Assembly (NCBI GenBank): GCA_963665935.1
Contig: OY762510.1
Span: forward strand, 62,001-126,000
DNA: 64,000 nucleotides
From: Syntrophus sp963665935
Lineage (GTDB): Bacteria; Desulfobacterota; Syntrophia; Syntrophales; Syntrophaceae
Direction: 5' to 3'
The notes under the pieces are model-generated. The model searched no databases and had not been told where the DNA came from. It saw nothing but the letters and a program-made list of their open reading frames with translations. Positions 43,440 through 53,029 of this stretch are shown piece after piece (within the stretch, counting starts at the first letter, position 1; each line of letters begins with the position of its first letter). Made by a program: the position numbers and the translations under genes.

Positions 43440-44633
43440 ATGCACAGAAAAAGAATTTTCAAGATCCTTGCTCCCCTCGCGATGTTTGCCCTGATTATGG
43501 GATGCGCCACCCAGAAGGCCGCGCCCGTTGTCAAGGCGGTAGACCTCAACCCGAAAATAGCCTCCGGCCAGCTTGTTCAAAAGGTTGATTCTTTCGAAGT
43601 CATCTTCGATGCCACACGCTCGATGAATGACAATTACAAACTTGGATCCAAGCTGAACCAGGAAAAAGCCCTCATAAGTCTGTTTGATGAAACAATCCCC
43701 AAATTGAAACTCAATGAAGCAGGACGCGCCTTTGGTCAGTTTTCGGCCTTTAGTGACGCGACCTCGAAGAATCTCTTCGGTCCCACGGCGTATGCCAAAT
43801 CCGCCCTGCCGAATGCCGTCGCGCCTTTCACCTCGGGAAGCGGCCTCAGCCCCCTGGATCAGGCCCTTGACGGTGCAACAGCCGATCTGAAATCCGAGTC
43901 CGGTCAGCTGGCCGTCATCGCCTTCAGCGACGGTGAAGATATGACAGCCTTCCAGCCCGTTGCTGCAGCACAGAGAATGAAAAACGCCTATGGCGATAGA
44001 GTCTGCATCTATACCGTTCTCCTTGGAGACAAAACGAAAGCGATTGACATCGGGGATAAGAATGAAGGTGTGAACCTCATGCAGCAGGTAGCCGATGCCG
44101 GCAAATGCGGTTTCATGGTGACGGGTGAAAGCGTCGCCACCCCGGAAGGCATGGCTGATTTTGTGGAAAAAGTTTTCCTGAAAGCCGCACCTCCGAAGCC
44201 CTACGTGGCTCCCCCGCCGGCACCGGAACCCACACCGGTTCCCGCACCGGTACCGGAACCCACACCGGTCCCCGAACCCAAAGCAAAGGCACCTGCCGGC
44301 ATGATTCTCAAGATCCAGTTTGCCCCGGGGAAAGCTGACATTCAGCCAAAATACAAAGGGGAAATCGAGAAAATCGCCGAATACCTGAAGCAGAAACCCG
44401 AGGCGACGGTGGAAATTCAAGGCCATACGGACAATGCCGCAGCGCGTGCCGCCAATATGAAGCTCTCCCAGAGCCGGGCTGACAGCGTTAAGGATTGTCT
44501 TGTCAAAGAATTCGGCATCGATGAATCCCGCATCAAAGCCGTCGGTTATGGTCCGGATAAACCGATTGCCAGCAATGCGACCAAGGAAGGCCGTCAGAAG
44601 AACCGGAGAGTCAGTGTGGTCTACGGCAAATAA
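43440..44633 (+). CDS. Lipoprotein with VWA and OmpA-like domains
   Basis: A 397-residue lipoprotein; AAAGGAG before the ATG at 43440 sets the start. The signal peptide ends in the lipobox LIMGC. A von Willebrand A-like domain follows (FEVIFDATRSMNDNYK, VIAFSDGEDMTAF; about 45-240). Next is a Pro/Val/Glu linker with near-identical repeats (PAPEPTPVPAPVPEPTPVP), then an OmpA-like peptidoglycan-binding domain (IQGHTDNAAARAANMKLSQ, QKNRRVSVVY). It probably tethers outer membrane to wall while presenting a VWA binding module to the periplasm. Partners are unknown. Confidence 0.88.
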   Translation: MHRKRIFKILAPLAMFALIMGCATQKAAPVVKAVDLNPKIASGQLVQKVDSFEVIFDATRSMNDNYKLGSKLNQEKALISLFDETIPKLKLNEAGRAFGQFSAFSDATSKNLFGPTAYAKSALPNAVAPFTSGSGLSPLDQALDGATADLKSESGQLAVIAFSDGEDMTAFQPVAAAQRMKNAYGDRVCIYTVLLGDKTKAIDIGDKNEGVNLMQQVADAGKCGFMVTGESVATPEGMADFVEKVFLKAAPPKPYVAPPPAPEPTPVPAPVPEPTPVPEPKAKAPAGMILKIQFAPGKADIQPKYKGEIEKIAEYLKQKPEATVEIQGHTDNAAARAANMKLSQSRADSVKDCLVKEFGIDESRIKAVGYGPDKPIASNATKEGRQKNRRVSVVYGK

Positions 44634-44667
44634 TCATTTGCCTCTTCGTTGAACCTTAAGAACCCCT

Positions 44668-44708
44668 AAAGGCCCCTCAATGCGGTAACCCAACATTGAG
44701 GGGCCTTT
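44668..44708. terminator. Bidirectional intrinsic terminator
   Basis: A perfect 15-bp stem AAAGGCCCCTCAATG/CATTGAGGGGCCTTT with an 11-nt loop lies between the convergent VWA-OmpA and rmuC genes. The terminal A and T bases give a short U-tract in both directions, so it can end both transcripts. Confidence 0.88.
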
Positions 44709-44711
44709 CTA

Positions 44712-46001
44712 CTACTCAGGAATGTTTTTTTCTTCGAGGCTCTCTTCAACCCCCAGCACAGCCTCAGCCTGACGATCGGGCAGTTCCTGCACATCCTTCA
44801 GCTTTCTTCCGATCGCCCGCCTTCGGGTCTGAGCCTTATCCAACGTTTCCGATGCTTCGGAAAGCTTCTTCTGAACCTTGCCCAGAACCTCCCCGTACTT
44901 TGTCCATTCCGTTTTCACGGCGGCAAGGAGAGACCACACTTCGCTGGACCGTTTCTCGATGGCCAGGGTTCGAAACCCCATCTGAAGGCTGTTGAGAAGC
45001 GACCAGAGCGTCGAGGGGCCGGCGATGACCACCTTGAACTCCCGCTGAACATACTCGACCAGGCCGCTCCGACGAACCACTTCGGCAAAAAGGCCTTCCG
45101 TAGGCAGAAACAGGACGGCAAAATCCGTCGTCTTCGGGGGGGTGATATACTTCTCGCAGATGTCCCGGGCGCACTGCCGAATGCGGCTTTCCAGCTGTCT
45201 TGCGGCGACTTCCGTACCTTCCGTCTCCGCCTTTTCCTGGACCTCAAGGAGACGCAGATAATCCTCCATGGGAAATTTTGCATCAATGGGAAGCCAGACC
45301 ACCTCATCCGGACCTCTGTCCCGGCCGGGAAGCTTGACGGCAAATTCAACACGTTCCCCGCTATCCTTCGTCGCCACGTTCTCCGCATACAGATCGGGAT
45401 GGAGAACCTGCTCCAGCATCGCCCCCAACTGCACCTCGCCCCAGACGCCCCGCGTTTTGACGTTGGTCAGGACTTTTTTGAGATCCCCCACACCGGAGGC
45501 AAGGGCCTGCATCTCGCCCAGCCCACGATAAACCTGTTCCAGCCGCTCGCTTACCTGCCGGAAGGACTCGCCAAGACGCGTCTCCAGAGTCCCCTGAAGC
45601 TTCTCCTCCACCGTCGCCCGCATTCTATCGAGCTGCCCGGCATTATCGACCTGAATGGCCTGCAGTTTTTCCTCCACGGACAGCCGCAGAGTTTCCAGCT
45701 TCTGTTCATTGATCCGGGTCAGGGTCATAACTTGCTGGTGGAGGGTATCCCCGACGCCTTTGAGGGTTCCGGCAAGTTCTTCCCGTGACTGACGCAGGGC
45801 ATTGGCCGATTCTTCCCGGTTCCGGGAAATTTCATCCCTCACCGTCCTTTCCACCCGCTCATTCGACCGCTCGATAAATCCCAGCATCTCGGTCATGAAG
45901 GCCGGGTCGACGGGTGCCTTGCGGAAAACAAGGACCAGCAGAAGGATGACAGCGGTTGCCGCCAAAACAATAAGGATCAGCAAAACGATAGGGCTCATCA
46001 T
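44712..46001 (-). CDS. rmuC: DNA recombination protein RmuC
   Basis: A 429-residue protein with an N-terminal transmembrane segment (about 5-26), a long coiled coil (about 35-180, many EEKLQ repeats) and the conserved RmuC nuclease-like core: TRGVWGEVQLGAMLEQVL, PIDAKFPMEDYLRL and VLFLPTEGLFAEVVR. RmuC limits inverted-repeat recombination in E. coli; its biochemical role is not firmly known. It follows the SAM hydrolase gene by 3 nt, so the two are co-transcribed. Confidence 0.93.
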   Translation of the reverse strand: MMSPIVLLILIVLAATAVILLLVLVFRKAPVDPAFMTEMLGFIERSNERVERTVRDEISRNREESANALRQSREELAGTLKGVGDTLHQQVMTLTRINEQKLETLRLSVEEKLQAIQVDNAGQLDRMRATVEEKLQGTLETRLGESFRQVSERLEQVYRGLGEMQALASGVGDLKKVLTNVKTRGVWGEVQLGAMLEQVLHPDLYAENVATKDSGERVEFAVKLPGRDRGPDEVVWLPIDAKFPMEDYLRLLEVQEKAETEGTEVAARQLESRIRQCARDICEKYITPPKTTDFAVLFLPTEGLFAEVVRRSGLVEYVQREFKVVIAGPSTLWSLLNSLQMGFRTLAIEKRSSEVWSLLAAVKTEWTKYGEVLGKVQKKLSEASETLDKAQTRRRAIGRKLKDVQELPDRQAEAVLGVEESLEEKNIPE

Positions 46002-46004
46002 GGC

Positions 46005-46868
46005 TTATCTGTCAAATTCCTTTCCATCCGTCTGTTGCTCCGGTTCGATGACCACAATCTGCAGAGGATCGTCCAGATTCATCGCCAGTAGAAGTCGGGC
46101 GTTTCCGCCATTCGCCGCTATCTCCACAAACCCGTGACTCCCCACAAGGGCCAGCAGATCGCCAGGGGAGACATCCCCGTAAGCCCTCCTCCCGGGAATG
46201 TTCCGGTCCCCAACCTGAATGTTCCATGGCTTCCCCTCGACGAGATGCCCGGGAATATTGGTCACCAGATTGCCGAAAGAGTCGATGTACTGGACACGGC
46301 CCCAAAATCCCTCAGTGGTTTCCGTCCATCCGGTAAGATTCAACCGAACCAGCGAGGTCGGATCAATGGGTGTGCCAAGTTCGGCAAGGGGAATCCCGGA
46401 CGCCAGATGGGCCGCCACAGGGGCAAAGATATCCCGGCCATGAAAGGTAAATCCCGGATTTTCCGACAGCCAGAATTCCCTGCAGGTCAGAGCCACCGCC
46501 TTCTTAACCGTCTTCGTCGCAAGAACCCCGGTGAAAATGCCGTTATCCGGCCCGACCAGCACCGCCTCTTCCAACAAAAGGGCAACGGCCCGCCGGGAAG
46601 TGCCCACGCCCGGATCGACAACAGCCACATGGATGGTCCCCCTGGGAAAGTAGGGATAAGCCGTTGACAGACAGAAACTCGCAGCCCGGACGTCCTGAGG
46701 CGGAATCTCATGAGTCAGATCGACAATCTTCACGGCAGGGGAAATGCTGATCATCACCCCTTTCAGAATTCCCACATAGGCATCCCGGAGACCAAAGTCC
46801 GTCAGGAGGGTGATGATCCTATCAGAATGTCCAATCTTTCTCTTCTCTGAATTCCCTTTTGTAAGCAT
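46005..46868 (-). CDS. SAM hydroxide adenosyltransferase (DUF62 family)
   Basis: A 287-residue member of the SAM-dependent chlorinase/fluorinase superfamily. The standard form hydrolyses S-adenosylmethionine to adenosine and methionine. Key parts are ITLLTDFGLRDAYVGILKG, HVAVVDPGVGTSRRAVAL, GPDNGIFTG, TFHGRDIFAPVAAHL and YIDSFGNLVTNI. The Asp-Arg-His water-activating set is consistent with HGRD. Nothing indicates a halogenase. It is coupled to rmuC, whose start lies 3 nt after its stop. Confidence 0.9.
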   Translation of the reverse strand: MLTKGNSEKRKIGHSDRIITLLTDFGLRDAYVGILKGVMISISPAVKIVDLTHEIPPQDVRAASFCLSTAYPYFPRGTIHVAVVDPGVGTSRRAVALLLEEAVLVGPDNGIFTGVLATKTVKKAVALTCREFWLSENPGFTFHGRDIFAPVAAHLASGIPLAELGTPIDPTSLVRLNLTGWTETTEGFWGRVQYIDSFGNLVTNIPGHLVEGKPWNIQVGDRNIPGRRAYGDVSPGDLLALVGSHGFVEIAANGGNARLLLAMNLDDPLQIVVIEPEQQTDGKEFDR

Positions 46869-47063
46869 ATTTATTCTTTATTATAACCCTGCGGCAACAG
46901 GCAACAGGATAATTCCTTTTTTATTTATTCACGGAAAGTATGCCTGAAAAGCAGGCGCTGTTCGAGAATACAACCCTTTTAAAACGAAAAAGTAATGGAT
47001 ATTTCATTAAAAAAAATGTTATTTTGAGTAGTAACCTTTAAAAAATTGCGCTTTTTATCAAAA

Positions 47064-47092
47064 GTCCTGTTTTTTTCCAGGACGTTTTTTTT
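47064..47092 (+). terminator. Orphan intrinsic terminator upstream of ctpA
   Basis: A 6-bp stem GTCCTG/CAGGAC closes over a T-rich loop and is followed by G and eight T residues. No plus-strand gene precedes it: 46869-47183 is a 315-nt AT-rich gap with the SAM hydrolase reading away. It may end a small RNA or act as an attenuator in the ctpA leader. The gap also holds a GCCTGAAAAGCAGGC hairpin near 46942. Confidence 0.5.
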
Positions 47093-47183
47093 AGCAAGGG
47101 TGCACGTTTTCCTTGAAAAAACCCTTTAAGGATCATCGAAATACCGGCAGGGAGAAGCTTGAATTCCAACGATGGAGGTTTGA

Positions 47184-48491
47184 ATGAACAGTTGTTTTAG
47201 CAGAAGAATTCTGGGGGCCGTTTGTCTCTTTACCTTGCTGAATCTTCTCGATCTTGCTGCCAGCAGCCATGTTTACGCCCTGGATCGCAGTGCGTACAAG
47301 CAGCTCAAGGTTTTCAGTGAAGTCCTTGACATCGTGGATAGAAATTATGTGGAATCCGTCGATTCGAAAAAACTTATTCAAGGCGCCATTAATGGATTGA
47401 TGAAGTCCCTTGACCCTCACAGCACCTTTATGACCGAAGAAATGTACAAGGAGCTCGAAGTGGAAACAAAGGGATCTTTCGGGGGAGTCGGAATCGAGAT
47501 TACGATCCTGAAGGATGTCCTGACTGTCGTGTCTCCCATTGAAGACACGCCGGCCTATCTCGCAGGCGTCAAGGCAGGGGACCAGATCATCAAGATCGAC
47601 GGCCAGTCCACAAAAGACATTACCATCATGGAAGCAGTCACCAAACTTCGCGGCCCCAAGGATACAAAAGTGACCATCACCATCATGCGGGAAAACCTCC
47701 CGAAACCGAAGGACATCACGATCGCACGGGCCATTATTCAGATTAAAAGCATCAAAGCCAGAAAAGTCGATGATCAGTTCGGTTATGTCCGCATTTCTTC
47801 CTTCCAGGAAAGAACAGCGGATGACTTAAAGAAGGCCCTTTCGGAATTGACGGGAAAATCGTCTTCGCCCTTGAAGGGCCTGATTCTGGATATGCGGAAT
47901 AATCCCGGTGGGCTGCTTGCCCAATCGGTTGAAGTCTCCGATATTTTCTTAAAGTCGGGAACGATCGTCTCTACCAAGGGACGCATCAAGAGTGTCGAAA
48001 GCAAGTCCGTGGCTAAAGACGACGGAAATGAGCCGACCTGTCCCATCGTCATCCTGGTCAATGAAGGAACGGCCAGCGCCGCGGAGATTGTATCGGGGGC
48101 ACTCCAGGACAATGGGCGGGCGCTCGTTCTCGGCACTCAGACTTTCGGCAAGGGTTCCGTCCAAACCGTCATCCCCCTGGAAGAGGGTGCGGCATTAAAG
48201 TTGACAACGGCAAAATACTATACCCCCAAGGGGCGCTCTATCCAGGCCGAGGGGATTACCCCGGATATCACGGTAAAATATATAAAACCTGCCGGTGAAA
48301 ACGGCACAGAAGCTGAGAGCGTCCGGGAACGGGACCTCAAAGGCCATATCAAGGCCATCGGGGAGGAAGAGAATAAACCCACCGACCAGGCGAAGCGGGT
48401 TTTCGATGATGCGTCCCAGGACAATCAGTTAAAGGCGGCCCTTGATATCCTTAAAAGTTGGGGCGTTTTTCAAGGTTCTGGAAAAAAGTAA
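47184..48491 (+). CDS. ctpA: C-terminal processing protease (S41, CtpA type)
   Basis: A 435-residue periplasmic serine protease with signal peptide (about 1-32), N-terminal helical segment, PDZ domain (GGVGIEITILKDVLTVVSPI to TIMREN, about 95-180) and S41 catalytic domain. The Ser-Lys dyad is Ser298 in EGTASAAEIVSG and Lys323 in TFGKGSVQTVIP. Such proteases trim or degrade envelope proteins, often with a TPR lipoprotein adaptor; a TPR lipoprotein lies 1.1 kb downstream. GGAGG stands before the ATG. The next gene starts 25 nt after its stop. Confidence 0.94.
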   Translation: MNSCFSRRILGAVCLFTLLNLLDLAASSHVYALDRSAYKQLKVFSEVLDIVDRNYVESVDSKKLIQGAINGLMKSLDPHSTFMTEEMYKELEVETKGSFGGVGIEITILKDVLTVVSPIEDTPAYLAGVKAGDQIIKIDGQSTKDITIMEAVTKLRGPKDTKVTITIMRENLPKPKDITIARAIIQIKSIKARKVDDQFGYVRISSFQERTADDLKKALSELTGKSSSPLKGLILDMRNNPGGLLAQSVEVSDIFLKSGTIVSTKGRIKSVESKSVAKDDGNEPTCPIVILVNEGTASAAEIVSGALQDNGRALVLGTQTFGKGSVQTVIPLEEGAALKLTTAKYYTPKGRSIQAEGITPDITVKYIKPAGENGTEAESVRERDLKGHIKAIGEEENKPTDQAKRVFDDASQDNQLKAALDILKSWGVFQGSGKK

Positions 48492-48516
48492 GCGGGTATG
48501 AAGTCAGGAAAGCAGT

Positions 48517-49509
48517 TTGCTTAAGAAAAACGCCAGACAACATCAGCGAAAAAGCAAAAAGAGAACGGGATTCTTAAAAAATCTGAAACGACTGTTGATC
48601 CTGCTGTTTCTTATTGCCGGCGTCGCGATGTTCTATGAACTCTATTCGGATCGTCTTGGTGAAGAGAAACTTCCGCCTGAGATCACCAAGTCTGTTCCCA
48701 AACAGCCAGGGGCAAAGCATCAGATAGAACCTCGGGAAGGAATCCCCAGGGAAGCGCCACCTCCTGTTCATGAAACCCGTGAACCGGAGACAGCGGTTCT
48801 TCCCCCGGAAAAAGGAATACCGGCTCCACTGGAGCGCCTTTCCGGTCTGCAGGTGGCAATTCTCATTGATGATATCGGCGCTGATCTTTCTTCGGTAAAA
48901 AACCTGTTAAAGATTGAAGCGCCCATCAGCTTCGCCATTCTGCCTCATTCGCCTCGTTCTGTTGCCGCGGCGGAAATGCTCCACAAAGCGGGCAGGGACA
49001 TCCTCCTCCATCTGCCGATGGAACCTCATGCCTACCCGAAGGAAAAACCCGGACCGGGGGCGCTTTTCACGGCTATGAACGAAAAGGAAATTCGGCAGGT
49101 CCTGGACCGGGATCTGGAAGCTGTGCCGCACATTTCCGGCGTCAACAACCATATGGGCTCCCTATTTACGGAGGATGCAGAAAAAATGGCCATTGTGATG
49201 AATGAGCTTAAAGCAAGGGGGCTTTTTTTTATCGACAGCCGCACGACAGCGGAATCGAAAGCCGCCCTGGCCTCAAAAAAAGTTGGAATACCCTTTGCTT
49301 CCAGAAAGATTTTTATTGACAATGGTCAGGATTACAACGCCACCTGCAAAACCCTGTTGGAGGTGCTTTCTTCTTCAAAGAGCGACCATCGTGGATTGAT
49401 CCTTATTGGTCACCCCTATGCGAATACCATTGCGGCCCTGAACAGGGTTATTCCGGAATGGAAATCCAGGGGGGTCGAAATTGTTCCGGTATCCCGTATG
49501 GTGCAATGA
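48517..49509 (+). CDS. Divergent polysaccharide deacetylase (YibQ family)
   Basis: A 330-residue protein that appears to start at TTG 48517, with AGGAAAG upstream. One transmembrane segment (about 22-40) leads to a Pro-rich linker and then the divergent polysaccharide deacetylase domain: QVAILIDDIGADLSSVKNLL, ISFAILPHSPRS, ILLHLPMEPHAYPKEKPGPG and GVNNHMGSLFTED. The family often stands behind ctpA and an EnvC-like gene in proteobacteria. The activity is presumed to be on cell-wall or capsular glycan but is unproven. Confidence 0.87.
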   Translation: MLKKNARQHQRKSKKRTGFLKNLKRLLILLFLIAGVAMFYELYSDRLGEEKLPPEITKSVPKQPGAKHQIEPREGIPREAPPPVHETREPETAVLPPEKGIPAPLERLSGLQVAILIDDIGADLSSVKNLLKIEAPISFAILPHSPRSVAAAEMLHKAGRDILLHLPMEPHAYPKEKPGPGALFTAMNEKEIRQVLDRDLEAVPHISGVNNHMGSLFTEDAEKMAIVMNELKARGLFFIDSRTTAESKAALASKKVGIPFASRKIFIDNGQDYNATCKTLLEVLSSSKSDHRGLILIGHPYANTIAALNRVIPEWKSRGVEIVPVSRMVQ

Positions 49510-49581
49510 AGAAACAAATCGTTCAGCGGTCTTAGAAACGCATTGAACATCCCTTGAAGTCGAGTTTCATTCGAAGGACTT

Positions 49582-51279
49582 ATGCATAAGCTTTTCGTCA
49601 AGATACTTCTTGTTATCTCTCTCTGTCTATCCGCAGGAGGCTGCGCCCTGCCCTCCTTGGAATCCGGAGCGGTCTCCGATAGAGTTTCATCCTCTTCATC
49701 CTACAACGCAGGATATCATTTCATCCTGGGTGTTCTTGCCTCTATGGACGGCCGACTGGACGACGCCATTGCAGAGCTGGAAGCTGCCTTCCAGGAAGAC
49801 CCTCTTTCCCCCTATCTCATGAAGGAACTGGCCTCACTTTATGTCGAGAAGGGAAACATCAGCAAAGCCATCGACCTGTGCAAACAATCCCTTGTCTACG
49901 ATCCCGGAGACACGGAGGTCTACCTTATCCTGGGAAACCTCTATATCACTCAGAAGGACTATAAAAAGGCCTTCCGGGCTTACAAGAAGGTTATTGAACT
50001 CGATCCGGATAATACAACGGCTTATCTCTATATGGGAACGCTTTACGCGGAAAGCGGACGTTACGAGGATGCCCTTGAGATGTTCACGATCCTCCTGAAA
50101 AAAGATCCCGACAACGTCCTGGGAACATACTACATGGCCAAGGTATTGGTTGAGTTGAAACGCTATGATGAAGCGGAACGGCATTTCCGTGAGGCCCTCT
50201 CCCGGAAGCCTTCCCTGGAATCGGCCCTGATCGATCTGTCGCAATTTTATGAAAAACAAAAGAAATTCAAGCAGGCCGCCACTGTCTATCAGGATTTCAT
50301 TCAGCGTTATCCCTCACGCGTCAACATTCGAATCCGTCTGGGAGAATTTTATCTGCGGCAGGGCGATTATGAGGCAGCGGAAAATACGTTTCGCGAAATC
50401 CTCACCATCGACGACTCCAATAAGGACATCCATTTCACCCTCGGGTTGATCTATTTTGAACGTCATAATCACGAGTCGGCAATCGAAGAATTCAAGAAAG
50501 GATTGAAACTCGCCCCTTCTGACGCAAAGATCCTGTATTTTCTGGCCTCCGCCTATGAGGAGATTCATGAGAATCAGAAGGCAATGGAATACTATGAAAA
50601 GATCCCCCCTGATTCGGATCTGTATGGAAATGCCCGCATTCGGATGGGGATGCTTCTCAAGGAAAAAGGACGGATCGACGAGGCCATTTCCGTTATCCGG
50701 GAAGCCCTGTCCAAAGGGGGGAAAGCGCCCAATCTTTACGCGTACCTGGCCGCCCTTTATTCGGATAAGCAGCAGTACGCCGAGGCGGAAAATCTTCTCA
50801 ACGAAGGCATTAGAGAGTTCCCTCAGAATATGGAGCTCTATTACGGACTGGGTGAACTCTACAGCAAAATGGACCGTTTCGAGGAAAGCATCAAGAATAT
50901 GAGACATGTCCTCGAAATCAACCCGGACCATGCAGAAGCCCTCAATTTCATCGGCTACAGTTATGCCGAGAAGGGCATTCATCTTACCGAAGCGGAAAGC
51001 CTGATCCGCAAGGCCCTGGCTTTGAAGCCGGACAATGGCTATATCCTGGACAGCATGGGCTGGGTATATTTTAAATTGAACCGGATGGATCAGGCGATCC
51101 GGTATCTCAAGGAAGCCAATTCCCGGATCCCCGATGATCCTACCATTGCCGAACATCTCGGTGACGCCCACAAAACGGCCGGGCAGATCAAAGAAGCCCG
51201 CGAGGCCTACGAGCGGGCGCTGAAGCTTGCTCCGGAAAACAGTACCCTCCGGAAGAAGTTGGAACAACTGGGTCATTGA
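49582..51279 (+). CDS. TPR-repeat lipoprotein
   Basis: A 565-residue protein with a lipoprotein signal ending SAGGC (residue 21), then about 14 tetratricopeptide repeats covering nearly all the rest. The repeats show the usual pattern, for example AYLYMGTLYAESGRYEDAL and ALNFIGYSYAEKG. It should be a periplasm-facing outer-membrane scaffold. The position behind ctpA recalls NlpI-Prc type pairs, an inference. The next lipoprotein gene starts 22 nt after its stop. Confidence 0.88.
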   Translation: MHKLFVKILLVISLCLSAGGCALPSLESGAVSDRVSSSSSYNAGYHFILGVLASMDGRLDDAIAELEAAFQEDPLSPYLMKELASLYVEKGNISKAIDLCKQSLVYDPGDTEVYLILGNLYITQKDYKKAFRAYKKVIELDPDNTTAYLYMGTLYAESGRYEDALEMFTILLKKDPDNVLGTYYMAKVLVELKRYDEAERHFREALSRKPSLESALIDLSQFYEKQKKFKQAATVYQDFIQRYPSRVNIRIRLGEFYLRQGDYEAAENTFREILTIDDSNKDIHFTLGLIYFERHNHESAIEEFKKGLKLAPSDAKILYFLASAYEEIHENQKAMEYYEKIPPDSDLYGNARIRMGMLLKEKGRIDEAISVIREALSKGGKAPNLYAYLAALYSDKQQYAEAENLLNEGIREFPQNMELYYGLGELYSKMDRFEESIKNMRHVLEINPDHAEALNFIGYSYAEKGIHLTEAESLIRKALALKPDNGYILDSMGWVYFKLNRMDQAIRYLKEANSRIPDDPTIAEHLGDAHKTAGQIKEAREAYERALKLAPENSTLRKKLEQLGH

Positions 51280-51301
51280 GGGACGGACTCAAAAATTTCA
51301 A

Positions 51302-52168
51302 ATGATTAATCCCATTGGAAAAAAGGGCAAGAGTGGATTCGGGCGCTCATTATACCGTTTCACGATTTTCCTTCCTGTGCTCCTGGCCAATCTCATCCTT
51401 GCAGGCTGTGCCGTAACACGGGAAGTGGCGCCGGCGCCAGAGGCTGCGAGCTCTGTTTCTCCGCAAATCCTCTGGCAGCAACGTGCTGCCGCGGAAGAAA
51501 AACCCACAGCCTTGAAGGCCCTGGCCAGAATCGACATTTCCACCCCATCCGGCCGCTACCCTTTAAAAGTCGCTATCCTGTTACAGTATCCCGACCGTCT
51601 CCGCCTGGAGTCGCTGCCGCTCTTCGGCCCCCCTGATTTTTATCTCACCTTTGAAAAAGGGACGTTGAAAGTCCTGCTGCCGCAAGAGGGCAAATATTAT
51701 AGCGGAACCCCCTCTCAAACGGAGCTGGCTGCTTTTCTCCCTTTTCTTTCCGACCGTTTTCAGCTTACCGACATGATGGCCATCCTCCGGGGAACCGTCC
51801 CCCGGGTTCAGGATCAGGATGTCATCTTGAAAGGGTTTCAGGAAGGAAAATACGATCGGCTGGAAGTATACCGGAGGGAACAGAAAATTCAGGCTTTCTG
51901 GCTGGAGCAGGGATCAAATGCCCTTGTCCAAGCAGCACGGTGGGGACAGGATGGAGAGCTTCGCTACAAGGCACGCTTCACAGACCACGGAAGCTTCAAG
52001 GAAGCAGCTAATCTTCCGGCAAAGATATCCGTTACCATCGGAGATTCAAATCCCGTAACCCTTACCCTGAACTATACGGATCTTCAGATCCTCGCTGAAA
52101 TTCAGGAAGCTTCCTTTTTGCTTGAAATCCCCGATGGCATGGAGCCTGTTAAACTGAAGGAAGAATAA
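51302..52168 (+). CDS. LolB-like / DUF4292-type outer-membrane lipoprotein
   Basis: A 288-residue lipoprotein from the ATG at 51302; the signal ends in LILAGC. The body (LKALARIDISTPSGRYPLKV, YPDRLRLESLPLFGPPDFYL, ILRGTVPR) fits the half-barrel LolB-like fold of lipoprotein carriers and the related DUF4292 family. LolB receives lipoproteins from LolA at the outer membrane. Sequence similarity is loose, so only the fold-level call is made. It directly follows a TPR lipoprotein gene and is convergent with cpoB. Confidence 0.65.
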   Translation: MINPIGKKGKSGFGRSLYRFTIFLPVLLANLILAGCAVTREVAPAPEAASSVSPQILWQQRAAAEEKPTALKALARIDISTPSGRYPLKVAILLQYPDRLRLESLPLFGPPDFYLTFEKGTLKVLLPQEGKYYSGTPSQTELAAFLPFLSDRFQLTDMMAILRGTVPRVQDQDVILKGFQEGKYDRLEVYRREQKIQAFWLEQGSNALVQAARWGQDGELRYKARFTDHGSFKEAANLPAKISVTIGDSNPVTLTLNYTDLQILAEIQEASFLLEIPDGMEPVKLKEE

Positions 52169-52177
52169 TCCCTTTCT

Positions 52178-53026
52178 TTATTTTATTTCCAGAAGTTTCG
52201 CGCGCGCCGTCCTGGCCTGACTCGTGTTGGGATAGTTCTTGATGACCTGCTGAAAAATCAGCCGGGCGCTGGCTTTGTCACCCAGCATCGTAAAGCACAA
52301 GCCCTGCTTGAAAAGGGCGTTGGCCGCCTTATTCCCGTTGGGATATCCCTTGACCACTTTATCATATTCCAGAATGGCCTTTTCATACTTCTTTTCAAAA
52401 TAGTAGGTTTCACCAATCCAGAACTGGGCGTTGTCCGAATAACTGGTTTTGGGATAGGATTTCAGAAAACTCTGGAATTCATTCCTTGCCTTTTCATATT
52501 TCCCCTCCTTGAAGGAAACATACGCAGCAGCATACTGGTCGTCCCTGGCCGTTTTTGGTTTTGCCGTTTCTTTTGCCTTGGTTCCATTTGTGCCGGCGGC
52601 ATGGCTGTTTTTATCCCCAATCGCAAGAAAGGTTTCCAGGAAGTTGACCTTCTGGGCCAGTTGATCCAGTTTTTCCCTGGTTTCGTCATGGCCGCCCCGT
52701 CCGGCCCCCCCTCCGATTTCCTTGCGCAGAGACTCAACCTGTCCCCGCAACTGCTGCACCTGTTCCCGGAGTTCGGTCAGATCGGCGCCTGAATTGGCCT
52801 GACTCTTTCGCAATCCCTCTAAAACGGCTTTATTGGAATCGACCTCCTTGTTCAAGGCCGAAATATTCGCATCGGTGGCTGTCACCCTGTCATTGACGAC
52901 TCCAATCTTCGAATTCAGCTCGGCCGAAGTCCGGTTTAATTCGCTCGATGTGGCACAGCCTGAAAGAATCATCAGGCCGGTGACGACGGCAAGCAATTTC
53001 AAGGTTTTCAAAAGACTTCCCTCCAT
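52178..53026 (-). CDS. cpoB: Cell division coordinator CpoB (YbgF)
   Basis: A 282-residue protein. The signal segment ends in MILSGC, so it may be lipid-anchored, unlike soluble CpoB of E. coli. A coiled coil (about 30-115) precedes a short linker and three TPR-like repeats (AYVSFKEGKYEKARNEFQSF to KNYPNTSQARTA). CpoB links Tol function to peptidoglycan synthesis at division. It begins 3 nt after the pal stop and ends the tol gene group. Confidence 0.92.
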   Translation of the reverse strand: MEGSLLKTLKLLAVVTGLMILSGCATSSELNRTSAELNSKIGVVNDRVTATDANISALNKEVDSNKAVLEGLRKSQANSGADLTELREQVQQLRGQVESLRKEIGGGAGRGGHDETREKLDQLAQKVNFLETFLAIGDKNSHAAGTNGTKAKETAKPKTARDDQYAAAYVSFKEGKYEKARNEFQSFLKSYPKTSYSDNAQFWIGETYYFEKKYEKAILEYDKVVKGYPNGNKAANALFKQGLCFTMLGDKASARLIFQQVIKNYPNTSQARTARAKLLEIK

Positions 53027-53029
53027 ATG

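Noticed and set aside
48498..48524. Eight-residue frame from the ATG at 48498
   Set aside because: It stops after MKSGKQFA and does not connect to the deacetylase; the TTG at 48517 gives the conserved protein.
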